Notes: generated from the sequence alone by a model not told the origin. DNA of 64,000 nucleotides from DATJOJ01 sp035507035 (GCA_035507035.1 DATJOJ010000032.1:44593-108592), one strand, 5' to 3'. Positions 32,485-40,748 are shown, counted from the stretch's first letter. Program-made: numbers and translations.

Positions 32485-34169
32485 GCTTTGGGCTCCTGAG
32501 CGGAATCCGATGGCGCTTCGCTCATCGGTTGGTTTACCAATCGGACCGGAAGCGAGATGGTGAACTTGCTTCCCTGCCCCGGAACGCTATCCACGGAAAC
32601 ATCGCCGCCGTGCGCCTGGGCGATGTGGCGCACCAAGGAAAGACCCAGGCCGCTTCCTTTCGTGTTGTGCACCAGCGGATCGCCCACGCGGTAGAACTTC
32701 TCAAAGATTTTTTGCTGCTCTTGGGGTGGGATGCCGATTCCGTGGTCTTCGACTTCCACCTTCACCGTTCCGTTGGCGCGAAATACGTTCACGCCGATGA
32801 ATTTCCGGTCCTGCGAGTACTTGAGGGCATTGTTAACAAGATTCAGCAGAGAGCGTGCGATAGCTTCGCGATCGACTCGCAGCGGCGGTACGTTGTCGGC
32901 AATCTTCTCTTCAAAAACAAACCCGTTTTGCTCAATCTGATAGCGATAGGATTCGAGCGTGTTGTGAACCAGCTCGCGAACGTCAGTTTCGCGGAAGTCA
33001 TACTCTTTGCGCCCGGCTTCAATACGGGAGAAGTCGAGAATGTTGCTGATCAGTGCGGTCAGGCGCTCGCTTTCCTTGCGAATGATGCTGTAATACTCCT
33101 GATACTTTTCTGGCGACTTCAGGCGGCCCATCTCGAGGGTTTCAGCATAAAGGCGGATGAGCGAGAGCGGCGTACGCAGTTCGTGCGAAACGTTGGACAC
33201 GAAGTCGGACTTGAGGCGAGCTAACGCCATTTCGCGCGAGATATTGCGATGCGTCAAGATGATGCCGGCCGCGAGCAGCAAAGTAATCGCCCCCAGGATC
33301 ATGAAATCGGTGCGAACGAATTTCTGTTCCATCGCCGCCAGCGTGGTGCCGGGCATCTTGATGGCGAGGGTCAATCCCTGAAAGGCTCCGTCGAAGTTAC
33401 GCTCCACTTCGGGCGTGCCGCCATCCCATCCGGCCGACGCTGCCAGAGGAGTCGATTCGTACCGAGGATGGATCATGATTGCGGCATGCGTGGCCTCGCC
33501 ATTTTCTTCCTGATGGCTCATTACCGAGTTGAGCGCTTCGGGAAAGAAGTCATGCTGCAGATATTCCGGATCAAAGATCATTCCACCGATGGCCTTCTTG
33601 TTTCCAGACAGGTCGGTGGTCAGGAAGAATTGGCCGACTTCATAAACATGCTGGTCTCCCCGGGGGACCCAATCGGAAAAGGCATGACGCCTGCCTTGTT
33701 GCTGCATCTCCGCGAGATCCTTCACCATGTCGTTGTATTCAATCGCCATCCAGCCGTTGAACATGCCGTAGAGATATTCATGCTCGGCGCGAGAGTCAGG
33801 CGTGTCGGGCCTGCCAGGCTGGCTTCGAAATACCAGACCTACCTTGGGATCGTAGACAAATAAATGAGCAGCATAGGGATGGGTGGCCAGAATGCGGTCC
33901 ATGGTTTCGGCGCAAGCTGCACCGGAACCGGGGAATTGGTCCTGGACATCATCAATCAACTCCCAAGCCTTGTGGTTCATCTGCTTCTCAGTGATTAAGA
34001 GAACCTGGGAGAAATCGCGCTGAAAAGCAGCCTGAATACCCTGGTCGCGCTCGATCGACTTCAAATGCAGGGCACTCAGGATGACCAGCGCGGCGGCGGG
34101 CAACACGACGGCGAGTTCCAGGGTCAACATCAACCGAGTTCTCTCGTTCCAGCGCCGCTTACCTGTCAT
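32469..34169 (-). CDS. Membrane sensor histidine kinase, partner of the OmpR-type regulator
   Basis: A 566-residue kinase. A first membrane helix (about 15-37), a periplasmic region of about 250 residues, a second helix (about 287-307), and then the transmitter: dimerisation/phosphoacceptor VSNVSHELRTPLSLIRLYAETLEMGR with His at about 329, N-box LLNLVNNALKYS, G1 VEDHGIGIPPQ, F-box IFEKFYR and G2 KGSGLGLSLVRHI. No HAMP domain is clear. The periplasmic part has no family I can name. First gene of the kinase-regulator-sigma operon. Confidence 0.94.
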   Translation of the reverse strand: MTGKRRWNERTRLMLTLELAVVLPAAALVILSALHLKSIERDQGIQAAFQRDFSQVLLITEKQMNHKAWELIDDVQDQFPGSGAACAETMDRILATHPYAAHLFVYDPKVGLVFRSQPGRPDTPDSRAEHEYLYGMFNGWMAIEYNDMVKDLAEMQQQGRRHAFSDWVPRGDQHVYEVGQFFLTTDLSGNKKAIGGMIFDPEYLQHDFFPEALNSVMSHQEENGEATHAAIMIHPRYESTPLAASAGWDGGTPEVERNFDGAFQGLTLAIKMPGTTLAAMEQKFVRTDFMILGAITLLLAAGIILTHRNISREMALARLKSDFVSNVSHELRTPLSLIRLYAETLEMGRLKSPEKYQEYYSIIRKESERLTALISNILDFSRIEAGRKEYDFRETDVRELVHNTLESYRYQIEQNGFVFEEKIADNVPPLRVDREAIARSLLNLVNNALKYSQDRKFIGVNVFRANGTVKVEVEDHGIGIPPQEQQKIFEKFYRVGDPLVHNTKGSGLGLSLVRHIAQAHGGDVSVDSVPGQGSKFTISLPVRLVNQPMSEAPSDSAQEPKAWQKS

Positions 34170-34199
34170 TGAAATCTTGTCCCCACTACCTTAAGAGAA

Positions 34200-34260
34200 C
34201 ATAGTCGAGCGACCAAGGTTGTGTGTCAAACGGGGGTAAAAAGCTGTAAAAAGTTGTGAA
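34200..34260 (-). promoter_or_regulatory. Candidate promoter with tandem 10-bp repeats upstream of the kinase operon
   Basis: Read on the minus strand, CTTTTTAC occurs twice ten bases apart (34253-34246 and 34243-34236), followed by TTGACA (34229-34224) and a weak -10-like GACTAT (34206-34201) at 17-base spacing, about 32 bases before the start codon. Direct repeats of one helical turn just upstream of a -35 are how OmpR/PhoB-type regulators bind, so autoregulation is plausible. Confidence 0.45.
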
Positions 34261-34337
34261 CTCAGGGGTTCAGCGCACTGGCTCGGTGATTTAAAACCGA
34301 GGTTGGTTGGCCCCATCGAAGCTGATCACAGGCCGCT

Positions 34338-34952
34338 CTATGCATTCCCGGCAATCGCAATGCGAATTTCCTCAGCGTCCCGCCTGGCTTTACCCGCAGC
34401 GGCGCCAAATGCGAGCCAAATCAGTGAAAGAACGGCCATTATGAGAATGAACGGCCAGGGACCCGCGCAGAATCGGAAAAGCCAACTCGAGGGATCAAGG
34501 CCGTTCGTCTTGGCGGCCATCAACGCTCCTTTGCCGATCCATGAGGCTACGATGCTGGGAATCAACAGCCAAAGCAGGCGACGAAGGCGCAAGTAGCCCT
34601 GTGCGCGCTCCTGGTGCTGCCGTTCAAGAAAACGCGCACAAGTTTCCTGAGCACCCTTCTTGCTGGGCCGATACGGCAACTGCGTCGCCAGGACAAAGGC
34701 TAGAAAGGCAAGAGCCCAGGCTTGCCCGAAGCGAATCCAGGGCTGGATGGCGGAGACCACGTTGTAGAGAAACCCCGCGGCTAACAAAGCCGTGACGCTC
34801 GTCGCGGTCCAATACACAAACTTGTTCAGGTTTTCACGGGAGCGGACGAGACTTTCGAGTTGTTCGGGACGAGCTTTGATTCGTGCCGTAGGTGTCTCAA
34901 CTTTCTGGGCTTTCCAGACGCCTTGCGCCTGATCAGGGTCATTTAGTGTCAT
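34338..34952 (-). CDS. Four-helix membrane protein coupled to an ECF sigma gene, unknown function
   Basis: I do not recognise this 204-residue protein. An N-terminal cytoplasmic segment of about 45 residues is followed by four hydrophobic helices: FVYWTATSVTALLAAGFLYN, AWALAFLAFVLATQL, LLWLLIPSIVASWIGKGAL and PFILIMAVLSLIWLAFGAAAG, with basic RRLLWLL and AGKARRDAEE flanks. Its start overlaps the sigma factor gene by 14 bases, so the two are translationally coupled; this is the usual place of an anti-sigma factor, and a role in holding the sigma factor at the membrane is a reasonable guess only. Confidence 0.8.
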   Translation of the reverse strand: MTLNDPDQAQGVWKAQKVETPTARIKARPEQLESLVRSRENLNKFVYWTATSVTALLAAGFLYNVVSAIQPWIRFGQAWALAFLAFVLATQLPYRPSKKGAQETCARFLERQHQERAQGYLRLRRLLWLLIPSIVASWIGKGALMAAKTNGLDPSSWLFRFCAGPWPFILIMAVLSLIWLAFGAAAGKARRDAEEIRIAIAGNA

Positions 34953-35442
34953 GGCTTACTCCTTCGGCCTGCCAATGTCTGAGCAGTTTTTTGATACGAT
35001 GCAATTTGGTGGCTACATTCCTGGCACCCAAACCCGTGGTTTCGCCGATGCTGGCTGCGGTTTCGCCTTCCAGATACAGCAGAACAACCTGGCGGTCCAG
35101 CGGTTTGAGCCGATAGATCAATTCCAGAAGCGCCGTGACCGAGAGCTGCTGATCGGCGTCGAGTCTCCAATTCTGGTGACCAGGGAGATGCTCCACGGCC
35201 TCCAGGTCGACAAGCCGGGCCGAAATTCGGCGGCTGCGGACAATGTGATCGGCGGCTACATTATGCGCGACGCGATACACCCAAGTGCGCAGGCTGCAGC
35301 GTTGGTCAAAACTTTTCAGGCTTAGCCAAAGCTCGAGGTGGATCTCTTGGAGTAAATCCCGTTGTTTCTCTGGGTCAGCCTCGTACGCCCGCGCGAGACG
35401 CTGGAGCGCACCGCCGGACTCAGCAACAGCTTGGCTGTACAT
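34939..35442 (-). CDS. ECF-type RNA polymerase sigma factor
   Basis: A 167-residue sigma factor with region 2 (EKQRDLLQEIHLELWLSLKSFDQRCSLRTWVYRVAHNVAADHIVRSRR) and region 4 (LIYRLKPLDRQVVLLYLEGETAASIGETTGLGARNVATKLHRIKKLLR). The ATG at 35442 was chosen; a TTG eight codons upstream is possible. It is divergent to the ArsR operon and coupled to the downstream membrane-protein gene. Confidence 0.9.
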   Translation of the reverse strand: MYSQAVAESGGALQRLARAYEADPEKQRDLLQEIHLELWLSLKSFDQRCSLRTWVYRVAHNVAADHIVRSRRISARLVDLEAVEHLPGHQNWRLDADQQLSVTALLELIYRLKPLDRQVVLLYLEGETAASIGETTGLGARNVATKLHRIKKLLRHWQAEGVSHDTK

Positions 35443-35754
35443 GTCGTTTTGTTGAGCCCGATGCAAGAGCCTATTTTTCAGCCTCCCGATAAAGGTAGTC
35501 TTTCAGAGCGCGCTCTTTCTTACATCGCCAAAGAAACGGAGGCGGGAACAACCCCACTCAAGCCAGAACCGAGCTTGAGTGAGGCCGCCCTCCCCCGTTT
35601 TGTTCACCTGCGAGTGGGACAACAACAGGCAGCCGCGAGGCCGCCCAGAAGATAAGAACGATCGATAAAGGCAGGCCAGGGTAATTTTCTCCGAATATTT
35701 AACCTACAGGCTAACTATTTTCTTGACATTGCCAATTTCCCCATCGTACATTGT
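35443..35754. other. Divergent intergenic region with a strong stem-loop and an ArsR-type promoter
   Basis: This 312-base gap lies between the minus-strand sigma factor and the plus-strand ArsR gene. It contains a perfect 9-bp inverted repeat CACTCAAGC (35555-35563) / GCTTGAGTG (35573-35581), with further imperfect pairing of GGAGGCGG and CCGCCCTCC outside it, and the ArsR promoter at its right end. No coding frame looks real. Confidence 0.6.
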
Positions 35755-35769
35755 GTGACGTTTAACGTC
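35723..35769 (+). promoter_or_regulatory. ArsR-operon promoter with overlapping palindrome
   Basis: TTGACA (35723-35728), 18 bases, TACATT (35747-35752), then a perfect palindrome GACGTT-T-AACGTC (35757-35769) where transcription would start. This is the classic layout of an autoregulated ArsR/SmtB promoter. It also means the GTG at 35755 would be at or before the transcript start, so a leaderless message or the GTG at 35770 should be considered. Confidence 0.6.
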
Positions 35770-36117
35770 GTGGTTAACAATCGACAAAGAATTACCCGGG
35801 TTTTTGCGGCGCTGGCGGATCCGACGCGGCGGCAGATTGTGCAGCGTCTATCGCAGCAGGGCGAGATTCGTGTTACCACGCTGGCCAAACCCTTTCGCAT
35901 GTCGTTGCCGGCAATATCGCGGCATCTGCGTGTGCTCGAGAAAGCCCGGTTGATCAAACGTCATCGACGAGGGCGCGAGCACCTGATTCAGCCTTATGCC
36001 GCGGGCCTGGAAGATGCCCGCAAGTGGATTGCACAGTGCGCCGCGGGTTGGGAATCTGCTTTTGACAACCTCGACGCACTACTCAAGATCGCCCAGGAAA
36101 AAGGGAGGATGCAATGA
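35755..36117 (+). CDS. ArsR-family transcriptional regulator
   Basis: A 120-residue winged-helix repressor: VFAALADPTRRQIVQRLSQQG (helix 1-2), ISRHLRVLEKARLIKRHRRGREHLIQP (recognition helix and wing). No metal-binding Cys cluster of the SmtB type is present; it belongs with regulators that sit in front of AHSA1/SRPBCC genes. The start could be the GTG at 35755 or the GTG at 35770 (115 residues), see the promoter entry. Stop and next start overlap in ATGA. Confidence 0.9.
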   Translation: MTFNVVVNNRQRITRVFAALADPTRRQIVQRLSQQGEIRVTTLAKPFRMSLPAISRHLRVLEKARLIKRHRRGREHLIQPYAAGLEDARKWIAQCAAGWESAFDNLDALLKIAQEKGRMQ

Positions 36118-36572
36118 AATCCGAAATCAAAGTTGGCGACAACCGGCTGGAAATTATGCGTATTTTTGACGCTCCCCGGCAGTTGGTGTTTTCCTTCTGG
36201 AAGCAGCTACAAAACCTCGAACAGTGGTGGGGTTGCAAAGACACAACCAGCGTGGCATGCGAGATGGACTTCCGCGTGGGCGGATTCTTCACCTGTGTCA
36301 TGCAGATCAAGGGAGCGGGCGAATTTACCTACAAGGCCCAATACGACGAAATTGTGGAACCTGCAAGAATCGCTTACCATGCCGACTTCGGCCCGATCAC
36401 AACCCGGGTCGTCGTGGAGTTCATCGATCTCGGCGCGCAAACGAAGATGGTTCTGACCCAAGTTGGATTCCCCTCGGACGATATTTGCAAGACAGTGTCG
36501 CGGGGCACCAACGAGGGGTTCGACAAGTTGGAGGCTTTGCTGAACGCTGAACTTGCTGCCCATACGGCATGA
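36114..36572 (+). CDS. AHSA1/SRPBCC-domain protein
   Basis: A 152-residue START/Bet v1-like protein of the Aha1-type family: RIFDAPRQLVFSFWKQLQNLEQWWG, MDFRVGGFFTCVMQ, YDEIVEPARIAYH and VVVEFIDLGAQTKMVLTQVGFPSDD. These fold into a hydrophobic pocket that binds small molecules; the ligand is unknown. Four-base overlaps with both neighbours show a tight operon with the ArsR regulator, a pairing common in bacteria. Confidence 0.9.
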   Translation: MKSEIKVGDNRLEIMRIFDAPRQLVFSFWKQLQNLEQWWGCKDTTSVACEMDFRVGGFFTCVMQIKGAGEFTYKAQYDEIVEPARIAYHADFGPITTRVVVEFIDLGAQTKMVLTQVGFPSDDICKTVSRGTNEGFDKLEALLNAELAAHTA

Positions 36573-37006
36573 TTCGAGAGAACCGCATGAACATTTCGCG
36601 CGTGATTCTGGCAACTCTCGGAGGCTTCGCGGCTTACTTCGTTCTCGGCGGGCTGACGTTTGTCGCATTGCCTTCACTGAAAAGCGAATTCTTAAAGTAC
36701 CCAGCGGTATATCGGCCAGCTGAGGGGATCAAGAGCACCATGCCGCTGGGTATGGCCGCAATGTTGATTTCAATCTTTGCACTCGCGATCTTGTACGCTT
36801 TCGCATATCAGGAAGGCTCGGGCCTAGTTGAGGGTGCGAGATTCGGGGCACTGATCGGACTCTTCGCAATTGGGGCTTTCGTGGTGCACAACTACGTCAA
36901 TCTGAACATCGGATTGGCTCTGACTGTGCAGCAGGCCGTAGCCTACTTCGTGGAATGGACGATCACCGGGTTGGTGATTGGATTGATCTACCGGCCAGCG
37001 AGGTGA
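36569..37006 (+). CDS. Small four-helix membrane protein in the ArsR/AHSA1 operon
   Basis: A 145-residue integral membrane protein with four helices (ILATLGGFAAYFVLGGLTFVA, LGMAAMLISIFALAILYAFA, ARFGALIGLFAIGAFVVHNYV, AVAYFVEWTITGLVIGLIY). The VEWTITGLVIG ending resembles other small membrane proteins found beside AHSA1 genes. The ATG at 36569 overlaps the previous stop; an internal ATG at 36587 is an alternative. Function unknown. Confidence 0.8.
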   Translation: MIRENRMNISRVILATLGGFAAYFVLGGLTFVALPSLKSEFLKYPAVYRPAEGIKSTMPLGMAAMLISIFALAILYAFAYQEGSGLVEGARFGALIGLFAIGAFVVHNYVNLNIGLALTVQQAVAYFVEWTITGLVIGLIYRPAR

Positions 37007-37089
37007 GGAAACCTAGGGAGAACCTGGGGAGGAAAACGCTTTGACGGTTATCAAAACGAATTTCAGCGGTCGGCGGTAAGCTAGTAAGT

Positions 37090-37791
37090 ATGTTTCACGA
37101 CGGAATAGCGGAAATTGCCGGTCTGGTTGGTGACGAGACGCGATCCCGAACGCTGGTAGCTCTCATGGATGGGCATGCATTACCTGCGGGGGAACTCGCG
37201 CGCTTGTCAAACGTGTCTGCTGGAACGATTAGTTCTCATCTTTCAAAGCTGGTCAAAGGCGGCCTGCTGAAAGCGGAAGCACAAGGAAAACACCGCTATT
37301 ACCGGCTCGCAGGGCCGAAGGTCGCAACCTTGCTAGAGACTTTTGGAACGCTGGTGCGGCTGCCGGATGTCACGACGCCGAATCCGAGGGTTCCCGGCGA
37401 TTTGCGTTATGCCCGAACCTGTTATAGCCATCTCGCGGGCTATCTCGCGGTAGAACTCAACAAAGCCGCGATAGAGCGAAAATATTGGATAGCTTCGCGA
37501 TCCATGGGGAACAAAGGCTACAACATCACCGATGAAGGCCAAGTCTGGCTGAAATCGATCGGGATTGGGACACTGCGAAAACATGGCGGACGGGGCTTTG
37601 CCCGTGCATGTCTGGATTGGTCAGAGCGCCGACATCACTTGGCGGGAGAGTTGGGGTCGTTGTTGCTAGGCCAATTTCTGGAGTTGAAATGGTTGGCTAG
37701 AATCGAAGGAACACGCGCAATTCGCGTCACCCATCGCGGACATGAGGCGTTCAGCAAGCAGCTGGGAATAACGACGGCCAGCGCAAAGTAG
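37090..37791 (+). CDS. ArsR-like winged-helix regulator, long form
   Basis: A 233-residue regulator. Residues 1-85 are an ArsR-type winged helix (ETRSRTLVALMDGHALPAGELARLSNVSAGTISSHLSKLVKGGLLKAEAQGKHRYYRL). The remainder contains ARTCYSHLAGYLAVEL and ARACLDWSERRHHLAGELGSLL, a Cys/His-containing extension typical of a group of long ArsR regulators that sense oxidants or metals; which one is not known. It starts 84 bases after the ArsR/AHSA1 operon. Confidence 0.87.
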   Translation: MFHDGIAEIAGLVGDETRSRTLVALMDGHALPAGELARLSNVSAGTISSHLSKLVKGGLLKAEAQGKHRYYRLAGPKVATLLETFGTLVRLPDVTTPNPRVPGDLRYARTCYSHLAGYLAVELNKAAIERKYWIASRSMGNKGYNITDEGQVWLKSIGIGTLRKHGGRGFARACLDWSERRHHLAGELGSLLLGQFLELKWLARIEGTRAIRVTHRGHEAFSKQLGITTASAK

Positions 37792-37833
37792 CGCGGATCG
37801 CCGGAGACAGACGGAACGTTCCCCAGGTTTCCA

Positions 37834-37863
37834 TTGCTATTCCCTTCGTCCGGCGCATAAAAT
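37834..37863 (+). promoter_or_regulatory. Candidate sigma-70 promoter of coaD
   Basis: TTGCTA (37834-37839), 18 bases, TAAAAT (37858-37863), 39 bases before the TTG start of coaD. A perfect 10-bp palindrome GGAACGTTCC lies just upstream at 37813-37822. Confidence 0.55.
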
Positions 37864-37902
37864 CCTCATTTAATAGACTTACTTCATTCGCCTCGAGGAC
37901 GA

Positions 37903-38436
37903 TTGAAAAAAATCACGGCCATTTATCCCGGCTCCTTTGATCCACCCACCAAGGGTCATCTGGACCTGATCGCGCGGGGTAGCAAGATCTTCTCAACCCT
38001 AATTGTGGCTATCTTGCGCAATCCGGAGAAAGCGCCGCTGTTCAGTCTGGCAGAGCGCCGGCTGATGCTCGAAACGTTGACCGAGGGGTTCAAGAACGTG
38101 CGCGTCGATTCCTTCGACGGATTGACGGTGGAATACGGGGCGCAGGTCAAGGCGACGGCGGTGCTGCGCGGGATTCGCGCTATCAGCGATTATGAGTACG
38201 AACTGCAAATGGCGCTGATGAACCGCAAGCTTCAGCCCGATCTGGAGACGGTTTTTATGATGCCGGCCGAGCAGTTTTCTTACATCAGCTCGAAGCTGGT
38301 ACGAGAGGTCGCGCAACTAGGGGCGTCGGTGAAGGATCTGGTTCCAGAAATAGTGGAACAAAGGTTGCGCGAAAAGCTCGACCCGGCGATTAAACTGGAA
38401 CATGCAAGAGAAACGAAGACGAGGAAAAGAGCATGA
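37903..38436 (+). CDS. coaD: Pantetheine-phosphate adenylyltransferase
   Basis: A 177-residue nucleotidyltransferase that makes dephospho-CoA from 4'-phosphopantetheine and ATP. It has YPGSFDPPTKGH (TxGH at 16-19), RGIRAISDYEYELQMALMNR and the C-terminal FSYISSKLVREVA. Start is a TTG with GAGG four bases upstream. It overlaps the aminotransferase gene by four bases. Confidence 0.96.
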   Translation: MKKITAIYPGSFDPPTKGHLDLIARGSKIFSTLIVAILRNPEKAPLFSLAERRLMLETLTEGFKNVRVDSFDGLTVEYGAQVKATAVLRGIRAISDYEYELQMALMNRKLQPDLETVFMMPAEQFSYISSKLVREVAQLGASVKDLVPEIVEQRLREKLDPAIKLEHARETKTRKRA

Positions 38437-39635
38437 CTCCTGTGACCGAAGCAAGCCACGCGTTGAAACTCACGGACCGGATTAATCGCATTGAGCCTTC
38501 CGCCACATTGATGGTGGTGAACGAAGCGGACAAGCTGCGTGCGCAGGGCGTGGACGTGGTGGATTTCGGAGCGGGCGAGCCGCATTTCGCCACGCCGCAA
38601 CATATAAAAGATGCCGCGATCGCGGCGATCCAGGGGAATTTCACGAAGTACACGCCGGTGGGCGGAACGGCGGAGCTACGCGATGCAATTGTGCATCGTC
38701 ATGCCGTGGATTTCGATTCGGATTACCGGCGCGAGGAAGTCATCGCTTCCACAGGCGGAAAACACGCATTGTTTAATGCAATCCAGGTGCTGGTCGATCA
38801 TGGCGATGAGGTGATTTTGCCGGTTCCCTACTGGGTTTCGTTCAAGGATATCGTGCGCTATGCAGGCGGCGAGTGCGTGCTGCTGGAGACAGACGAGAGT
38901 CAGGGTTTCCGCGTTACGGCGGAGATGATCGAACGGCTGATCACGCCGCGCACGAAGCTGATTATTCTGAATTCTCCCTGCAATCCCTCGGGCGCGGTGA
39001 TGAGCGAAGAGGACATGCGGGAGGTGGTTGGAAGGGCCAACGAGCGCGGGATTTGGGTCATCTCAGACGAATGCTATGTGTACCTTAATTACACAGGAAA
39101 ACGGTTTTCGGTGGGAGCGCTGCGCGAATTTCGCGAGCGCACGGTGATTGTGGGCTCGCTTTCGAAAACCTATGCGATGACTGGCTGGCGATTGGGATAT
39201 GCGCTGGGACCGGCGCCGGTGGTGAGCGCCATGTTGAAGCTGCAAAGCCAATCCACTTCGAATCCAACTTCGATCGTGCAGAAGGCGGCGGTTGCGGCGC
39301 TAAAAGGGCCCCAGCAATGCATCGCTGACATGCGAGCTGAGTACATTAAGCTGCGGGACCACGTGGTCCATGGGCTACGGAAGCTCCCCGGGGTACGGTG
39401 CACGTTGCCGGGCGGCGCTTTCTACGCATATCCGAATGTATCGGCGGTCTTTGGACGGAGCGGAGTGAATTCGGCTTCTGATCTCGCCGGCAGACTGTTG
39501 CGGGAGGCTCATGTGGCGACCGTTCCCGGAGAAGGATTCGGAACCCGCGATCACATTCGCGTTTCCTACGCCACCTCGATGGCCGAGCTCGACCGCGGCC
39601 TGGAGCGCATGGGCAAGTTCCTGGCTGCTTTGTGA
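38433..39635 (+). CDS. Class I pyridoxal-phosphate aminotransferase (aspartate-type)
   Basis: A 400-residue fold-type I aminotransferase of the bacterial aspartate aminotransferase group: DFGAGEPHFATPQHI, STGGKHALFNAI, PVPYWVSF, LNSPCNPSGAV, SDECYVYLNY and the PLP-binding Lys at about residue 245 in SLSKTYAMTGWRLGY. Substrate is probably aspartate, but aspartate/prephenate enzymes cannot be separated here. Translationally coupled to coaD. Confidence 0.94.
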   Translation: MTPVTEASHALKLTDRINRIEPSATLMVVNEADKLRAQGVDVVDFGAGEPHFATPQHIKDAAIAAIQGNFTKYTPVGGTAELRDAIVHRHAVDFDSDYRREEVIASTGGKHALFNAIQVLVDHGDEVILPVPYWVSFKDIVRYAGGECVLLETDESQGFRVTAEMIERLITPRTKLIILNSPCNPSGAVMSEEDMREVVGRANERGIWVISDECYVYLNYTGKRFSVGALREFRERTVIVGSLSKTYAMTGWRLGYALGPAPVVSAMLKLQSQSTSNPTSIVQKAAVAALKGPQQCIADMRAEYIKLRDHVVHGLRKLPGVRCTLPGGAFYAYPNVSAVFGRSGVNSASDLAGRLLREAHVATVPGEGFGTRDHIRVSYATSMAELDRGLERMGKFLAAL

Positions 39636-39708
39636 AGAGGTTTCGCAGTTGCCGTGCTGCGTTTTCTGGGTGCGCGTCATCTAACAGACCCGGTCTATCC
39701 TGCGCCGC

Positions 39709-40710
39709 ATGAGCGATCTCTACCCATTATTAATGTCTCCGGCGTTTGACCCGCGCCCGTGGGGGACGCTGGATTTATCGCCCATTTACCCCAACCACCG
39801 ATTTGAAGAGAAGATCGGCGAGGCTTGGCTCACGGGTGATAACTGCCAGGTGGCAAATGGTCCGCTACGTGGGAAATCGCTGAGTGAATTGGCAGCGCAG
39901 TATGGACGCGAACTGGTCGGCGAGGCAGCGAGAGATCCGAAGCGATTTCCGCTGCTGGTGAAATTTCTTTTTCCCCACGAAAAGCTGTCGGTGCAGGTGC
40001 ATCCAGATGATGAAGCGGCGAAGCGTTTTGGCGAGCCGTGGGGAAAGACAGAGTGCTGGTACGTTGCGCACGCCAAGCCGGGGTCACAGGTCGCGCTGGG
40101 GTTGAGAGCGGGAGTCACTAAGGCACAATTTGAGGAAGCGATTCACCAGCAACGCGCTGAAGAGTTGCTGCACTGGATCAAGGTTTTTCCTGGCGACATG
40201 ATTTACGTGACCGGGGGAACGGTGCACACGCTTGGGCCGGGACCGATCCTGGTCGAAACGCAACAGCAGTCTGATACGACATTTCGGTTGTACGATTATG
40301 GCCGGCCCAGAAAGTTGCATCTTGCGGAAGGGCTTTCGGTGATGAAGGAGCAAGTGCGATCGGGAAAAGTGATTCGTCCTGCACCGCGAGATATTACGGG
40401 GACGAAAAATCGGCTGGCGCCACTGGTGAGTTCGCCCTGCTTCCAAGTGGAGATGTATGAGCTGAAGCAGCCGCAGGAATTTCGGACTGCCGATGAAAGC
40501 GGAAAGGGCTCGGCGCAGATTCTGGTTGCGATTGAGGGATGCGCCGCGGTTGAAATCGCTGGGAGGGAAGCCGTGACCCTGGCAAAGGGGGATGCCGTCG
40601 TCATTCCAGCGAGCTTTGACGAGTTCTGTGTACGACCGCAGTGGTCGGTGGAGTTGCTGAAATCGTCGGTGCCGGGACGCGATGTTCCGGAACCTGAGAC
40701 GAGGATTTAA
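39709..40710 (+). CDS. manA: Mannose-6-phosphate isomerase, class I
   Basis: A 333-residue cupin-fold isomerase that interconverts fructose 6-phosphate and mannose 6-phosphate. It has PRPWG near the start, the zinc-site segment KLSVQVHPDDEAAKRFGEPWGKTECWYVA (about 90-120), the GTVHTLGPGPILVETQQQSDTTFRLYDYGR segment and a C-terminal cupin strand (AVVIPASFD). It is a member of the shorter type also found in Firmicutes. First of the GDP-mannose genes, with a 170-base gap containing repeat copy B before manC. Confidence 0.94.
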   Translation: MSDLYPLLMSPAFDPRPWGTLDLSPIYPNHRFEEKIGEAWLTGDNCQVANGPLRGKSLSELAAQYGRELVGEAARDPKRFPLLVKFLFPHEKLSVQVHPDDEAAKRFGEPWGKTECWYVAHAKPGSQVALGLRAGVTKAQFEEAIHQQRAEELLHWIKVFPGDMIYVTGGTVHTLGPGPILVETQQQSDTTFRLYDYGRPRKLHLAEGLSVMKEQVRSGKVIRPAPRDITGTKNRLAPLVSSPCFQVEMYELKQPQEFRTADESGKGSAQILVAIEGCAAVEIAGREAVTLAKGDAVVIPASFDEFCVRPQWSVELLKSSVPGRDVPEPETRI

Positions 40711-40748
40711 AATCGAAGGCGCATTTTAATAGTGGTTCGGATTAGTTC

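Noticed and set aside
35362..35655. Plus-strand frame of 97 codons across the sigma gene start and the palindrome
   Set aside because: Overlaps the coding start of the sigma factor on the other strand and runs through the structured region.
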